A stretch of 11,494 nucleotides of DNA from Candidatus Methanophagales archaeon ANME-1-THS (GTDB taxonomy: Archaea > Halobacteriota > Syntropharchaeia > Alkanophagales > Methanospirareceae). The stretch covers positions 1 to 11,494 of the forward strand of contig RXIE01000038.1 in the NCBI GenBank assembly GCA_004212135.1. The letters run 5' to 3'. Both the position numbers and the translations under genes were made by a program. The notes beneath the pieces were generated by a model. It did no database searches. It was not told the origin of the DNA and saw only the letters and a program-made list of their open reading frames with translations. Of this stretch, positions 1 through 7,038 are shown one piece after another (the stretch's first letter is position 1; every line of letters begins with the position of its first letter).

Positions 1-818
1 GATCCAGAACTTAGCGCATAGCTCCGCTGGTGCCAGTCAATCTCGCCACTGATTCGATCCGGCTGCCTCAGCCCATCGATATAAAACTCGAGCCAGTCGT
101 AATTCCTTTCTGAGGAGACCTTCCAGTAAAAGCTGAGCGTACCGGGTCCTGAGATTGTGGTCTGCATCCACGAATCCTGGTTGTGGGATATCACACCGCT
201 CTGAGCAGCATCGCCACCGTAATAATACGTGGTGGTCTCTGCAAACCAGTTTGCAGCCCCGCCGGTGGTCCATGAGAGGGCAGTGTTGTCCACCGCCTCA
301 CCGAGACTATCCGGTGACGAGGTGATGAATGTTCCATTCCTCGCTGGCGCGGTCCCTACCTGATAGTCCGGGCCAGCTAATTGGATATTCGTAATGCTCA
401 TCATACTCGTTGCACCGGGCTCTCCACTCACACTGAAGTTGAGTAGCATGACCGAGCCCGTAGCTCCATTTTGGAGCCCCTTAGACCCATCATAGACCAG
501 TGCGAACCGGGCTCCCCAGGTAAAAGCAGTATGAAAGGCTGGCTCGTCCCACGAGGATGTCAGATCGCCCTTCTGGACATCAACAAGGTTTATAACGCTT
601 TTATCATACTGCAAATCAAAGATCATACTAATAATCGGTCCGTTCTGCACATTAGCGATGGAGACCGGAACCATAACATTCGTGCCCCTGGCTCCTTGGA
701 CGTCCGTCACGCCGAAGCTCTCCGCAGTCGCGAGCGCGGAAGAAGGCGGTGGCGTAACTGCCAGGATTGAAGAGACCATCACGATTAGTACAGCTATCCG
801 CAGCGCGCGCCTGTCCAT
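1..818 (-). CDS. Secreted cohesin-domain protein, C-terminus cut by window edge
   Basis: An uninterrupted minus-strand frame of 272 codons runs from ATG at 818-816 off the left edge. Residues 1-30 form a signal peptide: a basic start (MDRRALR), a hydrophobic core and an SALA-like cleavage site. Residues about 34-165 resemble a type I cohesin beta-sandwich: VPVSIANVQNG, then FDLQYDKSVINLVDVQKGDL and a final NGTF strand. Cohesins bind dockerin modules on partner proteins outside the cell. Residues about 169-272 form a second beta-rich, aromatic domain (PGTLSFYWKVSSE, LEFYIDG, ISGEIDW), of a kind I recall from large multidomain exoproteins; its end lies outside the window. A GAGGT ribosome binding site lies about 10 nt upstream of the ATG. 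The gene is divergent from the small cluster at 1045. The cohesin call is by motif resemblance; no dockerin partner is visible here. The protein may be much longer. Confidence 0.8.
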   Translation of the reverse strand, partial: MDRRALRIAVLIVMVSSILAVTPPPSSALATAESFGVTDVQGARGTNVMVPVSIANVQNGPIISMIFDLQYDKSVINLVDVQKGDLTSSWDEPAFHTAFTWGARFALVYDGSKGLQNGATGSVMLLNFSVSGEPGATSMMSITNIQLAGPDYQVGTAPARNGTFITSSPDSLGEAVDNTALSWTTGGAANWFAETTTYYYGGDAAQSGVISHNQDSWMQTTISGPGTLSFYWKVSSERNYDWLEFYIDGLRQPDRISGEIDWHQRSYALSSG

Positions 819-856
819 CGCCGAAATTACCTCGCCCTTTTTTAAGGAATCTTTGG

Positions 857-865
857 CTTTAAAAG
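857..865 (-). promoter_or_regulatory. Putative TATA box of the cohesin-domain gene
   Basis: On the minus strand this reads CTTTTAAAG, about 40 bp upstream of the ATG at 818. That would place the transcript start near 832-836 and leave a short leader containing the GAGGT site. It is assigned by position and A/T richness only. Confidence 0.4.
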
Positions 866-956
866 GCAGTGGATTTTCACGAGTTGTTTCCGTAAGGGAA
901 ATCGACGTTAAAATTAAATGGGAACATTGGAAACAATTTTTCAAGTCCTAAAAAGG

Positions 957-967
957 CTCTTATAGAG
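957..967 (+). promoter_or_regulatory. Putative TATA box of the small regulatory cluster
   Basis: CTCTTATAGAG lies just upstream of the repeat at 980-1010. A start site 22-27 bp downstream would fall inside that repeat, which suits an operator that blocks transcription. It is the best A/T element upstream of the ATG at 1045, but it is not a strong consensus. Confidence 0.4.
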
Positions 968-979
968 AAAATCCCTACT

Positions 980-1010
980 AATATTGCCTGAGTTAGGCAA
1001 TATTGCCTGA
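980..1010. promoter_or_regulatory. Overlapping inverted and direct repeat, likely operator
   Basis: AATATTGCCT (980-989) and AGGCAATATT (995-1004) are perfect 10-bp inverted arms around a 5-nt spacer. The 12-mer AATATTGCCTGA occurs twice (980-991 and 999-1010), 19 bp apart. GGCAATATTGCC (996-1007) is itself a perfect 12-bp palindrome. This gives three TTGCC/GGCAA half-sites across the expected start of the 1045-1680 transcript. The layout is that of a protein-binding operator, possibly for the winged-helix protein at 1345-1680; that link is inference. A stem-loop in the 5' leader is an alternative. Confidence 0.6.
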
Positions 1011-1044
1011 CGGGGGAAAGCTCAATATCATAGGACTGGAGAAG

Positions 1045-1209
1045 ATGAGAAATCTACTGAGTGGTGAAAAAAGTAGACGGCAAGTTGAGGCGGAGGTGAG
1101 AACCCTGAAGTTGACTTTGCAGAGGGACAGAATAGAATTGTTATTGGGCAATTTGACGCCTGAAGAGCGATTTGAGTATGCTTGTTCTGTTTTTGATATA
1201 AAGGACTAG
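1045..1209 (+). CDS. Small charged protein, 54 aa, unknown function
   Basis: I do not recognise this protein. It is 54 residues long, strongly charged and predicted mainly helical (EKSRRQVEAEVRTLKLTLQRDRIELLL, shown here only as residues about 8-34 in part: SRRQVEAEVRTLK), with no hydrophobic segment and one Cys. ATG 1045 is preferred. The frame is open back to a TTG at 1003, but that codon lies inside the palindrome at 980-1010 and has no ribosome binding site. A GGACTGGAG purine stretch precedes ATG 1045. The stop (1207-1209) is 9 nt before the next ATG, so the two are very likely translated from one transcript. The position directly after a putative operator and ahead of a winged-helix gene suggests a role in the same small regulatory unit; the role itself is unknown. 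Confidence 0.5.
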   Translation: MRNLLSGEKSRRQVEAEVRTLKLTLQRDRIELLLGNLTPEERFEYACSVFDIKD

Positions 1210-1218
1210 GTGGTTTTG

Positions 1219-1329
1219 ATGCTGAAGAAGTATTATGAGATACTGGAGAGAGAAGGGGCACTTGCTCTGGCTGGATCAGCCCTGGCTGTTGTACTCTTGT
1301 GGTTGCTCGTATTGCTCATATTTGGGTGA
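1219..1329 (+). CDS. Membrane microprotein, 36 aa, single transmembrane helix
   Basis: ATG 1219 opens a 36-residue frame ending in TGA at 1327-1329. The first 13 residues are charged (MLKKYYEILEREG). Residues about 14-35 are an unbroken hydrophobic helix (AGSALAVVLLWLLVLLIFG). The positive N-terminus suggests it stays in the cytoplasm. An AGGTGGT ribosome binding site at 1208-1214 overlaps the previous stop codon and sits 4 nt before the ATG, which supports this start over the in-frame GTG at 1210. The gene lies between the 54-aa protein and the winged-helix protein on the same strand. Such microproteins often bind or tune a larger membrane partner, but nothing here names one. Chance is possible at this length, though the hydrophobic run, ribosome binding site and packing argue for a real gene. 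Confidence 0.5.
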   Translation: MLKKYYEILEREGALALAGSALAVVLLWLLVLLIFG

Positions 1330-1344
1330 CAGAAAAGAAACAAA

Positions 1345-1680
1345 GTGACGGAAATAAACGGAAAAAAACTGATAGAATTGCCACAAAGAACAGAAAATTT
1401 CAATCTTTTTGAGAACATCAGAAATGCTCGACACAAGCATAGAAAGCAGAGGAGCAGGCTGGAGATAATCACAGATATTCTCTGTGTGGCAAGGAATGGT
1501 GCAAAGAAAACTGAGATTGTATACAAAGCAAATCTCAATTTCACACGCTTAAAGAGTTATCTCGCCTATCTGGAGAGCAATGGATTACTCGAGCTTTCTG
1601 GCACTGTCTATACCACAACGGCACGAGGCGAAGAATTTCTACGCGAGTATCACCAGATGGAAGAAAACTTACAGACCTGA
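1345..1680 (+). CDS. Winged-helix DNA-binding protein (archaeal HTH_45-like)
   Basis: This 111-aa protein starts with GTG at 1345, 15 nt after the previous stop. After a basic N-terminal stretch (ARHKHRKQRSRLEI), residues about 38-103 fit the compact winged helix of archaeal COG3432/HTH_45 proteins. An initial helix (LEIITDILCVA) is followed by AKKTEIVYKANLNFTRLKSY as helices 2 and 3, LAYLESNGLLE leading into the wing, and a C-terminal TTARGEEFLREYHQ helix. These proteins are small cytoplasmic transcription regulators. No ligand domain is present, so it probably acts as a simple dimer or with a partner. The repeat at 980-1010, in the promoter of its own cluster, is the obvious candidate target, which would make it an autoregulator (inference). 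No strong ribosome binding site is visible; translation may be coupled to the 36-aa gene. Confidence 0.75.
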   Translation: MTEINGKKLIELPQRTENFNLFENIRNARHKHRKQRSRLEIITDILCVARNGAKKTEIVYKANLNFTRLKSYLAYLESNGLLELSGTVYTTTARGEEFLREYHQMEENLQT

Positions 1681-1917
1681 GCTTCGCCGCGATACCCACT
1701 GAGCAAGAGTACTTCGAGAAGTCCTTTGCTGGCTTGGAGCGTCTGGAGATCGCGCTAGAGAACGGTAAAGCGGAGCTGAGAGGTTTGCCATAACCCCGTG
1801 ATTGACTCGTACCTGATAGTCTACGAGGTGGTTGAGTCTTCTCCTACGCGGGTCTCTTCCTGCGGATTCGTCAAACCGGAAACGAGCACACCCTGCAGAA
1901 TGCAGAATAAAGAATAA
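1681..1917 (+). pseudogene. Coding-like debris in an intergenic stretch
   Basis: No intact gene is seen between 1681 and 2002. Two short frames look protein-like. One ends at TAA 1791-1793 and reads IPTEQEYFEKSFAGLERLEI and then LENGKAELRGLP, with no convincing start. The second, in another frame, starts near GTG 1798 and reads VIDSYLIVYEVVESSP, ending at 1917. Joining them needs one frameshift near 1790, so this may be a decayed gene. The order of a helical part followed by GLP and a YLIVYEV strand faintly recalls RelE/ParE-like toxins, but the match is too weak to name. The rest of the stretch (1918-2002) is A/T rich and holds the promoter of the next gene. Confidence 0.25.
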
Positions 1918-1940
1918 TACATCAAGCCATCCTTAGGTGA

Positions 1941-1952
1941 TTTATATATATA
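1941..1952 (+). promoter_or_regulatory. TATA box of the NAD kinase family gene
   Basis: TTTATATATATA is an excellent archaeal TATA element, preceded by AGGTGA. A transcript start near 1972-1978 would give a leader of about 25-30 nt before ATG 2003. It may serve the whole 2003-6952 gene run, because no equally good element is seen before 3187. Confidence 0.65.
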
Positions 1953-2002
1953 CGATCCTGGGATGATAACCATAGCCGCAGGATTACCCATACAACAGAA
2001 CC

Positions 2003-3112
2003 ATGAAGATCGGGTTTCTCATCAACCCCATAGCAGGCATGGGCGGGTCGGTAGGACTCAAGGGCACGGATGGACTGGTCGACGAAGCAGTGCGGAGAGG
2101 CGCACAGCCGATCGCGGGCGAGCGCGCAAAGAAATGCATGGAAGTCCTGAATCTCAACGATTCCGTGCTTATACTTACCTGCTCAGGTGCGATGGGTGGA
2201 GATGCGCTTGTGCCCGATACGCAGAGATACAACGTGGTGTACTCGTGTGAGGGCAGAAGCACGAGCGAGGATACAAAGAACGCATGCACACGATTTTTAG
2301 AAGAGGAGATCGAGCTTCTGGTGTTCTGCGGCGGTGATGGCACGGCACGCGATGTGTACTCAGTTGTCGGGAGAGCGATCCCCCTGTTAGGGATTCCAGC
2401 CGGGGTAAAGATGCACTCAGCCGTGTTTGCGATCACGCCGAGGAGCGCGTCGAAGCTCATCGAGCTGTTTGTTGCAGGAAAAGCAGAGGTACGGGATGCG
2501 GAGATTATGGATACCGATGAAGCGGCATATCGGAGAAACGAGTTGCGAATGACCGTCTTTGGGTATGCGCGCACGCCCTACGAGCCGGTTCTGGTTCAAC
2601 AGGGTAAGAGCCTCTTTCAAAGCGTGAGTGAAGAACGAGCGAAGGAAGAGATCGCCCGGTTCGCATGCGAGTTCATGAGGGACGGGTCTCTGTATATCCT
2701 CGGTGCCGGGACCACGATCCATAAAATCGCGGAGGTGCTGGGTCTGGGCGAAGAGAAGACCCTGCTTGGTGTGGATGCCGTCAAGAACGGGAAACTGGTC
2801 GGCACAGATCTGAATGAGCAGGACTTGCTCCACCTGCTCGAGCATGAGCGAGGAAAAGCAAAGATACTGGTGAGCCCGATCGGTGCGCAGGGCTTTATAT
2901 TCGGGCGAGGAAATCAGCAGCTCAGTGCAAAGGTCATCGAAAAGGTCGGGGTCGAGAATGTGATTGTGCTTGCGACACCGCACAAGTTGAGTGAGACGCC
3001 CGTTCTCCTCGTTGACACGGGGGACGATGAGCTGGACGAGCGCTTGAGCGGATACCTGAGCGTGGTATCCGGGTACCGGATGGCGCAGCGGAAAGAGGTG
3101 AGAAGAGGATGA
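2003..3112 (+). CDS. Archaeal ATP-NAD kinase family protein (COG3199)
   Basis: This 369-aa protein belongs to the NAD kinase/AcoX-like group COG3199, which is expected to phosphorylate NAD to NADP using ATP or polyphosphate in the cytoplasm. The N-terminal Rossmann-like domain begins MKIGFLINPIAGMGG (NP-AG motif, residues 8-13). The signature GGDGT is at residues 110-114, with Asp112 the usual catalytic/metal Asp. It is followed by GIPAGVKMHSAVFA, the substrate-side motif of this group. The C-terminal part carries SPIGAQGFIFGRGNQQLS and VIVLATPHKL, both typical of COG3199 rather than the short classical NadK. Length fits the family (about 340-380 aa). No clear ribosome binding site precedes ATG 2003, so the start is set by the conserved N-terminus. 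The gene is followed after 74 bp by the P-type ATPase. Whether NAD is the true substrate is unproven for many members. Confidence 0.85.
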   Translation: MKIGFLINPIAGMGGSVGLKGTDGLVDEAVRRGAQPIAGERAKKCMEVLNLNDSVLILTCSGAMGGDALVPDTQRYNVVYSCEGRSTSEDTKNACTRFLEEEIELLVFCGGDGTARDVYSVVGRAIPLLGIPAGVKMHSAVFAITPRSASKLIELFVAGKAEVRDAEIMDTDEAAYRRNELRMTVFGYARTPYEPVLVQQGKSLFQSVSEERAKEEIARFACEFMRDGSLYILGAGTTIHKIAEVLGLGEEKTLLGVDAVKNGKLVGTDLNEQDLLHLLEHERGKAKILVSPIGAQGFIFGRGNQQLSAKVIEKVGVENVIVLATPHKLSETPVLLVDTGDDELDERLSGYLSVVSGYRMAQRKEVRRG

Positions 3113-3175
3113 TTCACGAGCCGTTCAGCTCTGATGAATGCGGGCCGAGTACCTTGTGGCTCCAAATGGAATAGA

Positions 3176-3182
3176 GGGGAGG
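3176..3182 (+). promoter_or_regulatory. Ribosome binding site of the P-type ATPase
   Basis: GGGGAGG sits 4 nt before ATG 3187 and settles the start of the ATPase. It is one of the strongest such sites in the window. Confidence 0.7.
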
Positions 3183-3186
3183 AATT

Positions 3187-5949
3187 ATGAATCCGGTGCA
3201 CCCTGATACACGCTGGTATCAATTATCCGCGGAAGAGGTTTTTGACGCATTAGAAACAAGGAGCGAGGGACTCACATCAAGCGAGGCCCAGGCTCGGCTT
3301 GTACAGTATGGCTCTAACGAGTTGAAGTTCAAGAAGCGGGGCCCGCTCATCCGGTTTCTGATGCAGTTCCACAGCTCGTTAATCTATGTCCTGCTCTTTG
3401 CCGCGCTCGTTACCATCATTCTCGATCTCTGGATGGATGCCACGGTTATTCTGGCAGTCGTCCTGGCCAATACGATAATCGGGTTCATTCAGGAGGGTAA
3501 AGCGGAAACTGCGGCCGAAGCGCTCAAGAACTTGATGACGCCGAAATGCACGGTGCTCAGAGATGGGGTGCAGCAGGTGCTACCAGCGCGTGAGTTGGTT
3601 CCCGGTGATGTGGTTCTGCTGGGCGAGGGCGACAAGGTGCCGGCAGATCTGCGGCTCTTCTATACCAAGAATCTGAGTGCCACTGAGGCAGCACTTACCG
3701 GAGAATCAGTACCGGTAAGAAAGACCAGCAATCCGATCCTAATGTCTGACCTGGTACCTGCTGATCAGTACTGCATGGCCTTCAGTGGCACGTTTATCAC
3801 CAGCGGTTCAGGCAGGGGAGTCGTTGTGGGGACCGCGGAGCATACCGAACTTGGCAGAATCGCAGAACTGATGAAAGAGACTAGAAAAACCGTTACACCA
3901 CTCACACGGAAGATGGCAGACTTCACCCGGTTCCTGGTTACTATTATTCTCGCTATCGCAGCGCTCAATTTTGTACTCGCTCTGGTATTTGGCTTTCCAT
4001 TGGTCTACGCATTCCTCGCCTCGGTCTCCTTGGCTGTTGCCGCAATACCCGAGGGGCTTCCCGCGATACTCACGATAACGCTCGCGTTGGGTGCAATGGC
4101 AATGGCGCGGAAAAATGCGCTCATCAAGAATCTGCCCGCGGCCGAAACGCTCGGGGTCGCAACGGTCATCTGTACCGATAAAACCGGGACACTCACCAAG
4201 AATCAAATGACGGTCGCGAGAATCTACGCCGGAGGGAAGGACTACACGGTGAGTGGTGTGGGCTACGAACCCAGGGGGGCATTCTTTCTCGGGACTACCG
4301 CAATCAACCCTGAACAAGAGAGTGAAGAGCTGATCGAAACCTTAAGAGCAGGCTATCTGTGCAACAACGCCTCACTCATCGAGGGCAAAGAAAAAGAAGG
4401 GGGCTATAGTATTATCGGTGATCCGACAGAAGGCGCATTGCTCGTATCGGCTCGGAAGGCTGGTCTTACCACACGCCTGCGCAGACTCGATGAGCTACCC
4501 TTTGTATCTGAGCAACGGTACATGGCGACCCTCCATGAGGGCACTGGTCGGAATCTGATCTATGTGAAGGGCTCGCCAGAACGAGTGGTAGGAATGTGCC
4601 AGAACCAGTTGGTCAATGGACGTACAGAGCCGCTCCGCAGCCAGGAGATACGAGCAACCGCGGATGGAATGGCGGGAGCCGCTCTGCGGGTGCTTGGCAT
4701 GGCCTATAAGCTCGTGCCCAGCGAGAAAAAGGAGCTTAATCGTGATGATCTCCACGGGCTTACCTTTCTCGGGCTCCAGGGGATGATTGATCCGCCCCGG
4801 GAAGAGGCAATTGAAGCGGTCAAGAAATGCAAACGCGCGGGTATCCGGGTCATAATGATCACGGGTGACCATGCATGGACTGCACGAGCTATTGCACAGC
4901 AGTTAGGAATGAGTGGTGAGGAAGATCGAGTGCTGACCGGGGAAGAGCTCTCACGAATGAGCGATGATGAGTTGTATGCGGCTGTGGATACCGTCTCGGT
5001 CTATGCCCGGGCTTCTCCCGAACATAAGTTCAGAATTACGACCCAGTTGCGAAGAAAGGGCGAGATCATTGCCGTAACGGGCGATGGGGTGAATGATGCC
5101 CCGGCACTCAAGGCTGCGGACATCGGTATTGCGATGGGCATCACGGGCACTGAGGTGAGCAAGGAAGCCGCCGATATGGTTCTCACGGATGATAACTTCG
5201 CCAGTATCGTGGCGGCAGTTGAGGAGGGCAGATATCTCTACGAGAATATCCGCAAAGTCATTCTGTACACCCTTCCTACCAATGGCGGACAAACACTGCT
5301 GGTACTGGGCGCGATCCTGCTCGCATACAACTTATACCTCTTCGATCCTCATCTGGGCGGGCGGCTTCCGATCGAGCCGGTACAAATACTCTGGATTAAC
5401 CTGGTTGATGCGGTTGCGCTCGCACTGCCACTCATCCGGGAGCCGAAGGAAGAAGGCCTGCTCGAACGACCGCCTCGCGATCCCAAAGAACGGATAACAG
5501 ACAGCCCCTTCTTCAAGAAAGTGGGAATCGTCTCACTGGTAATGGCGCTCACAGGGTTCCTCGTGTTTTACCTCATCTGCCCTGGAGAGCATGAACCGCT
5601 CGACGAGCTCCGCCTCACACAGGCGCAAACAGCCGCATTCACGACGGTCATGCTGGTTCACCTCTGCTATCTCTTTACCGCACGATCAATCACCGAGTCC
5701 GCGTTTACCTTCAGTCCCTTCTCCAATAAATGGGTGCTCATCGGCGCTGCTGTCACGCTCGGGCTGCAGCTTACCATAATCTATGCACCGCCGTACATCG
5801 GCATTAATCCGCTGAGAACCGCGCCCTTATCACTCGAGTGCTGGCTCGCCATGATCATGGTCGCGCTCCCGATGTTCTTCATCATCGAGGGTGAGAAATT
5901 TCTGACCAAGCGATTAGAACGACGAAAGGGGAGAAGACAAATATCTTAA
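3187..5949 (+). CDS. P2-type cation-transporting ATPase
   Basis: This complete 920-aa P-type ATPase is an inner-membrane pump that moves cations using ATP. The order of parts is canonical: cation ATPase N-terminal domain (residues about 8-60), M1-M2, actuator domain with TGES (171-174), M3-M4 with PEGLP (288-292), and phosphorylation motif DKTGTLT with Asp331 as the phospho-acceptor. Then come KGSPE in the nucleotide domain (461-465), MITGDH (TGD 559-561), TGDGVNDAP (631-641), and six C-terminal helices. Overall it groups with Ca2+ pumps (SERCA/PMR1-like). However, M5 reads LPTNGGQ (Asn699, Gln702) where SERCA has N..E, and M6 reads NLVDAVALALPL (738-749) where SERCA has NLVTDG. The ion is therefore uncertain: Ca2+, Na+, H+ or another. 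No metal-binding N-terminal domain is present, so a heavy-metal pump is unlikely. It is probably cotranscribed with the upstream kinase gene. Confidence 0.93.
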   Translation: MNPVHPDTRWYQLSAEEVFDALETRSEGLTSSEAQARLVQYGSNELKFKKRGPLIRFLMQFHSSLIYVLLFAALVTIILDLWMDATVILAVVLANTIIGFIQEGKAETAAEALKNLMTPKCTVLRDGVQQVLPARELVPGDVVLLGEGDKVPADLRLFYTKNLSATEAALTGESVPVRKTSNPILMSDLVPADQYCMAFSGTFITSGSGRGVVVGTAEHTELGRIAELMKETRKTVTPLTRKMADFTRFLVTIILAIAALNFVLALVFGFPLVYAFLASVSLAVAAIPEGLPAILTITLALGAMAMARKNALIKNLPAAETLGVATVICTDKTGTLTKNQMTVARIYAGGKDYTVSGVGYEPRGAFFLGTTAINPEQESEELIETLRAGYLCNNASLIEGKEKEGGYSIIGDPTEGALLVSARKAGLTTRLRRLDELPFVSEQRYMATLHEGTGRNLIYVKGSPERVVGMCQNQLVNGRTEPLRSQEIRATADGMAGAALRVLGMAYKLVPSEKKELNRDDLHGLTFLGLQGMIDPPREEAIEAVKKCKRAGIRVIMITGDHAWTARAIAQQLGMSGEEDRVLTGEELSRMSDDELYAAVDTVSVYARASPEHKFRITTQLRRKGEIIAVTGDGVNDAPALKAADIGIAMGITGTEVSKEAADMVLTDDNFASIVAAVEEGRYLYENIRKVILYTLPTNGGQTLLVLGAILLAYNLYLFDPHLGGRLPIEPVQILWINLVDAVALALPLIREPKEEGLLERPPRDPKERITDSPFFKKVGIVSLVMALTGFLVFYLICPGEHEPLDELRLTQAQTAAFTTVMLVHLCYLFTARSITESAFTFSPFSNKWVLIGAAVTLGLQLTIIYAPPYIGINPLRTAPLSLECWLAMIMVALPMFFIIEGEKFLTKRLERRKGRRQIS

Positions 5950-5977
5950 AGTGTAAAGATGATAATAAAGAAGAGAA

Positions 5978-6952
5978 ATGATAAGTAAAACAAGTAAAAC
6001 AAGCATACTGCCACTCGTGGTCGCTCTACTACTCGTAATAGCGATTCCTGTACCTGGCATCGGCTCTAATGGGAACGAGTATTATTTCCCCTTCGATGCC
6101 AATGGGACCTATTTTAATCAGCTCATGCTTACCATTTATGTAGACGAAACGGGTAAAGCACTGATAACCGGCTATGTGGACGAGATCAAGGGACTCTCGT
6201 TCTTGGAAACGGCTGAATACCTCTATGAGAATGAGACGCATCAATTATACGCCCTTACTAACGCCTTAACGTCGAAGGAGGGTGATTTATGGGCTCTGAA
6301 CTTTAGCGCCTCGAGCTTTTATACCGATTACCATACCGTCTTGTATCTGCCCAGAGCGGTGCAGTTAGGCCCAATTCAGTGCTCCAGCGGACTGAAACCG
6401 CTCATATCGGTATCGAACGAGTCGCTGGTCATCGATCTACAGGGCTATGATGTTGAGAGTCCCGGGTTCACGATCGAGTACCGGCAGCCGCTGAAAGGAG
6501 ACGGCGGTGTGAACGTTGAATCCAGTCGCTGGTATCTACTACCCGGTATCGCGGCCACAGGTTTGGTGCTCGTACTCATTATTCTCGTTGTTACCAAGGC
6601 GCGGAAGAAAGAAGCAGAAGGTGACGGAAAAGAAGCAGGAGCAGGAGAAGAAGCTGTCAGCCGCGCGGAAGTAACTCAGCCTGAAAAAGGCGAGATTGTG
6701 ATCACGTCCGACATGGCACGGGTGATTGAGACGCTGACAGAGAGGGAACGGGCTATTGTACAGGCACTGATCAAGCACCACGGGGAGATGACTCAGGCGG
6801 ATCTCAGGTACGAGACGGAGATACCGAAATCCTCATTGACCGGGATCCTGCGCGGACTCGAACGAAGAAAGCTCATCAGGAAGAAAGAATGGGGGAGGAC
6901 GAACGTTATCGAACTATCAGACTGGTTCTTATCAAAAAAGGGCGAAAAATGA
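5978..6952 (+). CDS. Membrane-anchored winged-helix transcription regulator
   Basis: This 324-aa one-component regulator spans the membrane. Residues 10-27 are a signal peptide or first helix. Residues about 30-185 form an extracytoplasmic beta-rich domain with several N-glycosylation-type NXS/T sites. Residues 186-206 are a transmembrane helix (WYLLPGIAATGLVLVLIILV). A charged, Gly/Glu/Lys-rich linker follows (207-240). Residues about 243-318 are a cytoplasmic winged helix, with helices LTERERAIVQALIKHHGEM, TQADLRYETEIPKSSLTGIL and a KKEWGRTNVIEL wing. This architecture matches the archaeal COG2512-type membrane regulators, thought to pass an external signal to DNA directly. The gene starts 28 bp after the P-type ATPase stop and lies just before a secreted protein gene with its own promoter; either could be its target. 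The ligand is unknown and the ribosome binding site is weak. Confidence 0.85.
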   Translation: MISKTSKTSILPLVVALLLVIAIPVPGIGSNGNEYYFPFDANGTYFNQLMLTIYVDETGKALITGYVDEIKGLSFLETAEYLYENETHQLYALTNALTSKEGDLWALNFSASSFYTDYHTVLYLPRAVQLGPIQCSSGLKPLISVSNESLVIDLQGYDVESPGFTIEYRQPLKGDGGVNVESSRWYLLPGIAATGLVLVLIILVVTKARKKEAEGDGKEAGAGEEAVSRAEVTQPEKGEIVITSDMARVIETLTERERAIVQALIKHHGEMTQADLRYETEIPKSSLTGILRGLERRKLIRKKEWGRTNVIELSDWFLSKKGEK

Positions 6953-6994
6953 ACGGGTATGAACGCTCATCTTGACAAATCGTCCGGTATGCCT

Positions 6995-7004
6995 TTTTTA
7001 TATC
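6995..7004 (+). promoter_or_regulatory. TATA box of the secreted protein gene at 7039
   Basis: TTTTTATATC lies about 35-44 bp before ATG 7039. A start near 7022-7028 would leave a very short leader that just includes the ribosome binding site at 7026-7033. The spacing is right for an archaeal promoter. Confidence 0.5.
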
Positions 7005-7025
7005 GTTCAAAGGAAGCTTAGAACC

Positions 7026-7033
7026 GAGGTGAT
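7026..7033 (+). promoter_or_regulatory. Strong ribosome binding site of the gene at 7039
   Basis: GAGGTGAT is a full-length complement of the archaeal 16S rRNA tail and sits 5 nt before ATG 7039. It fixes the start and suggests high translation. Confidence 0.75.
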
Positions 7034-7038
7034 GAGAA

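Noticed and set aside
37..273. 78-aa minus-strand frame
   Set aside because: It overlaps the cohesin-domain gene on the same strand in another frame and lacks protein-like features.
658..951. 97-aa plus-strand frame, and the overlapping frame at 471-770
   Set aside because: Both lie opposite the cohesin-domain gene, which has a signal peptide, domain motifs and a ribosome binding site. The plus-strand translations look like random composition.
1003..1044. TTG start giving a 68-aa version of the small protein
   Set aside because: The TTG is inside the palindrome and has no ribosome binding site; ATG 1045 is more likely.
1984..2983. Two long minus-strand frames (196 and 188 aa)
   Set aside because: They are shadows of the NAD kinase family gene, whose plus-strand motifs are clear. 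Their Ser-rich or Cys/His-rich translations match nothing I know.
3808..4317. 169-aa minus-strand frame and other antisense frames in the P-type ATPase
   Set aside because: The plus strand encodes an uninterrupted ATPase with all motifs; the antisense frames have no independent signals.
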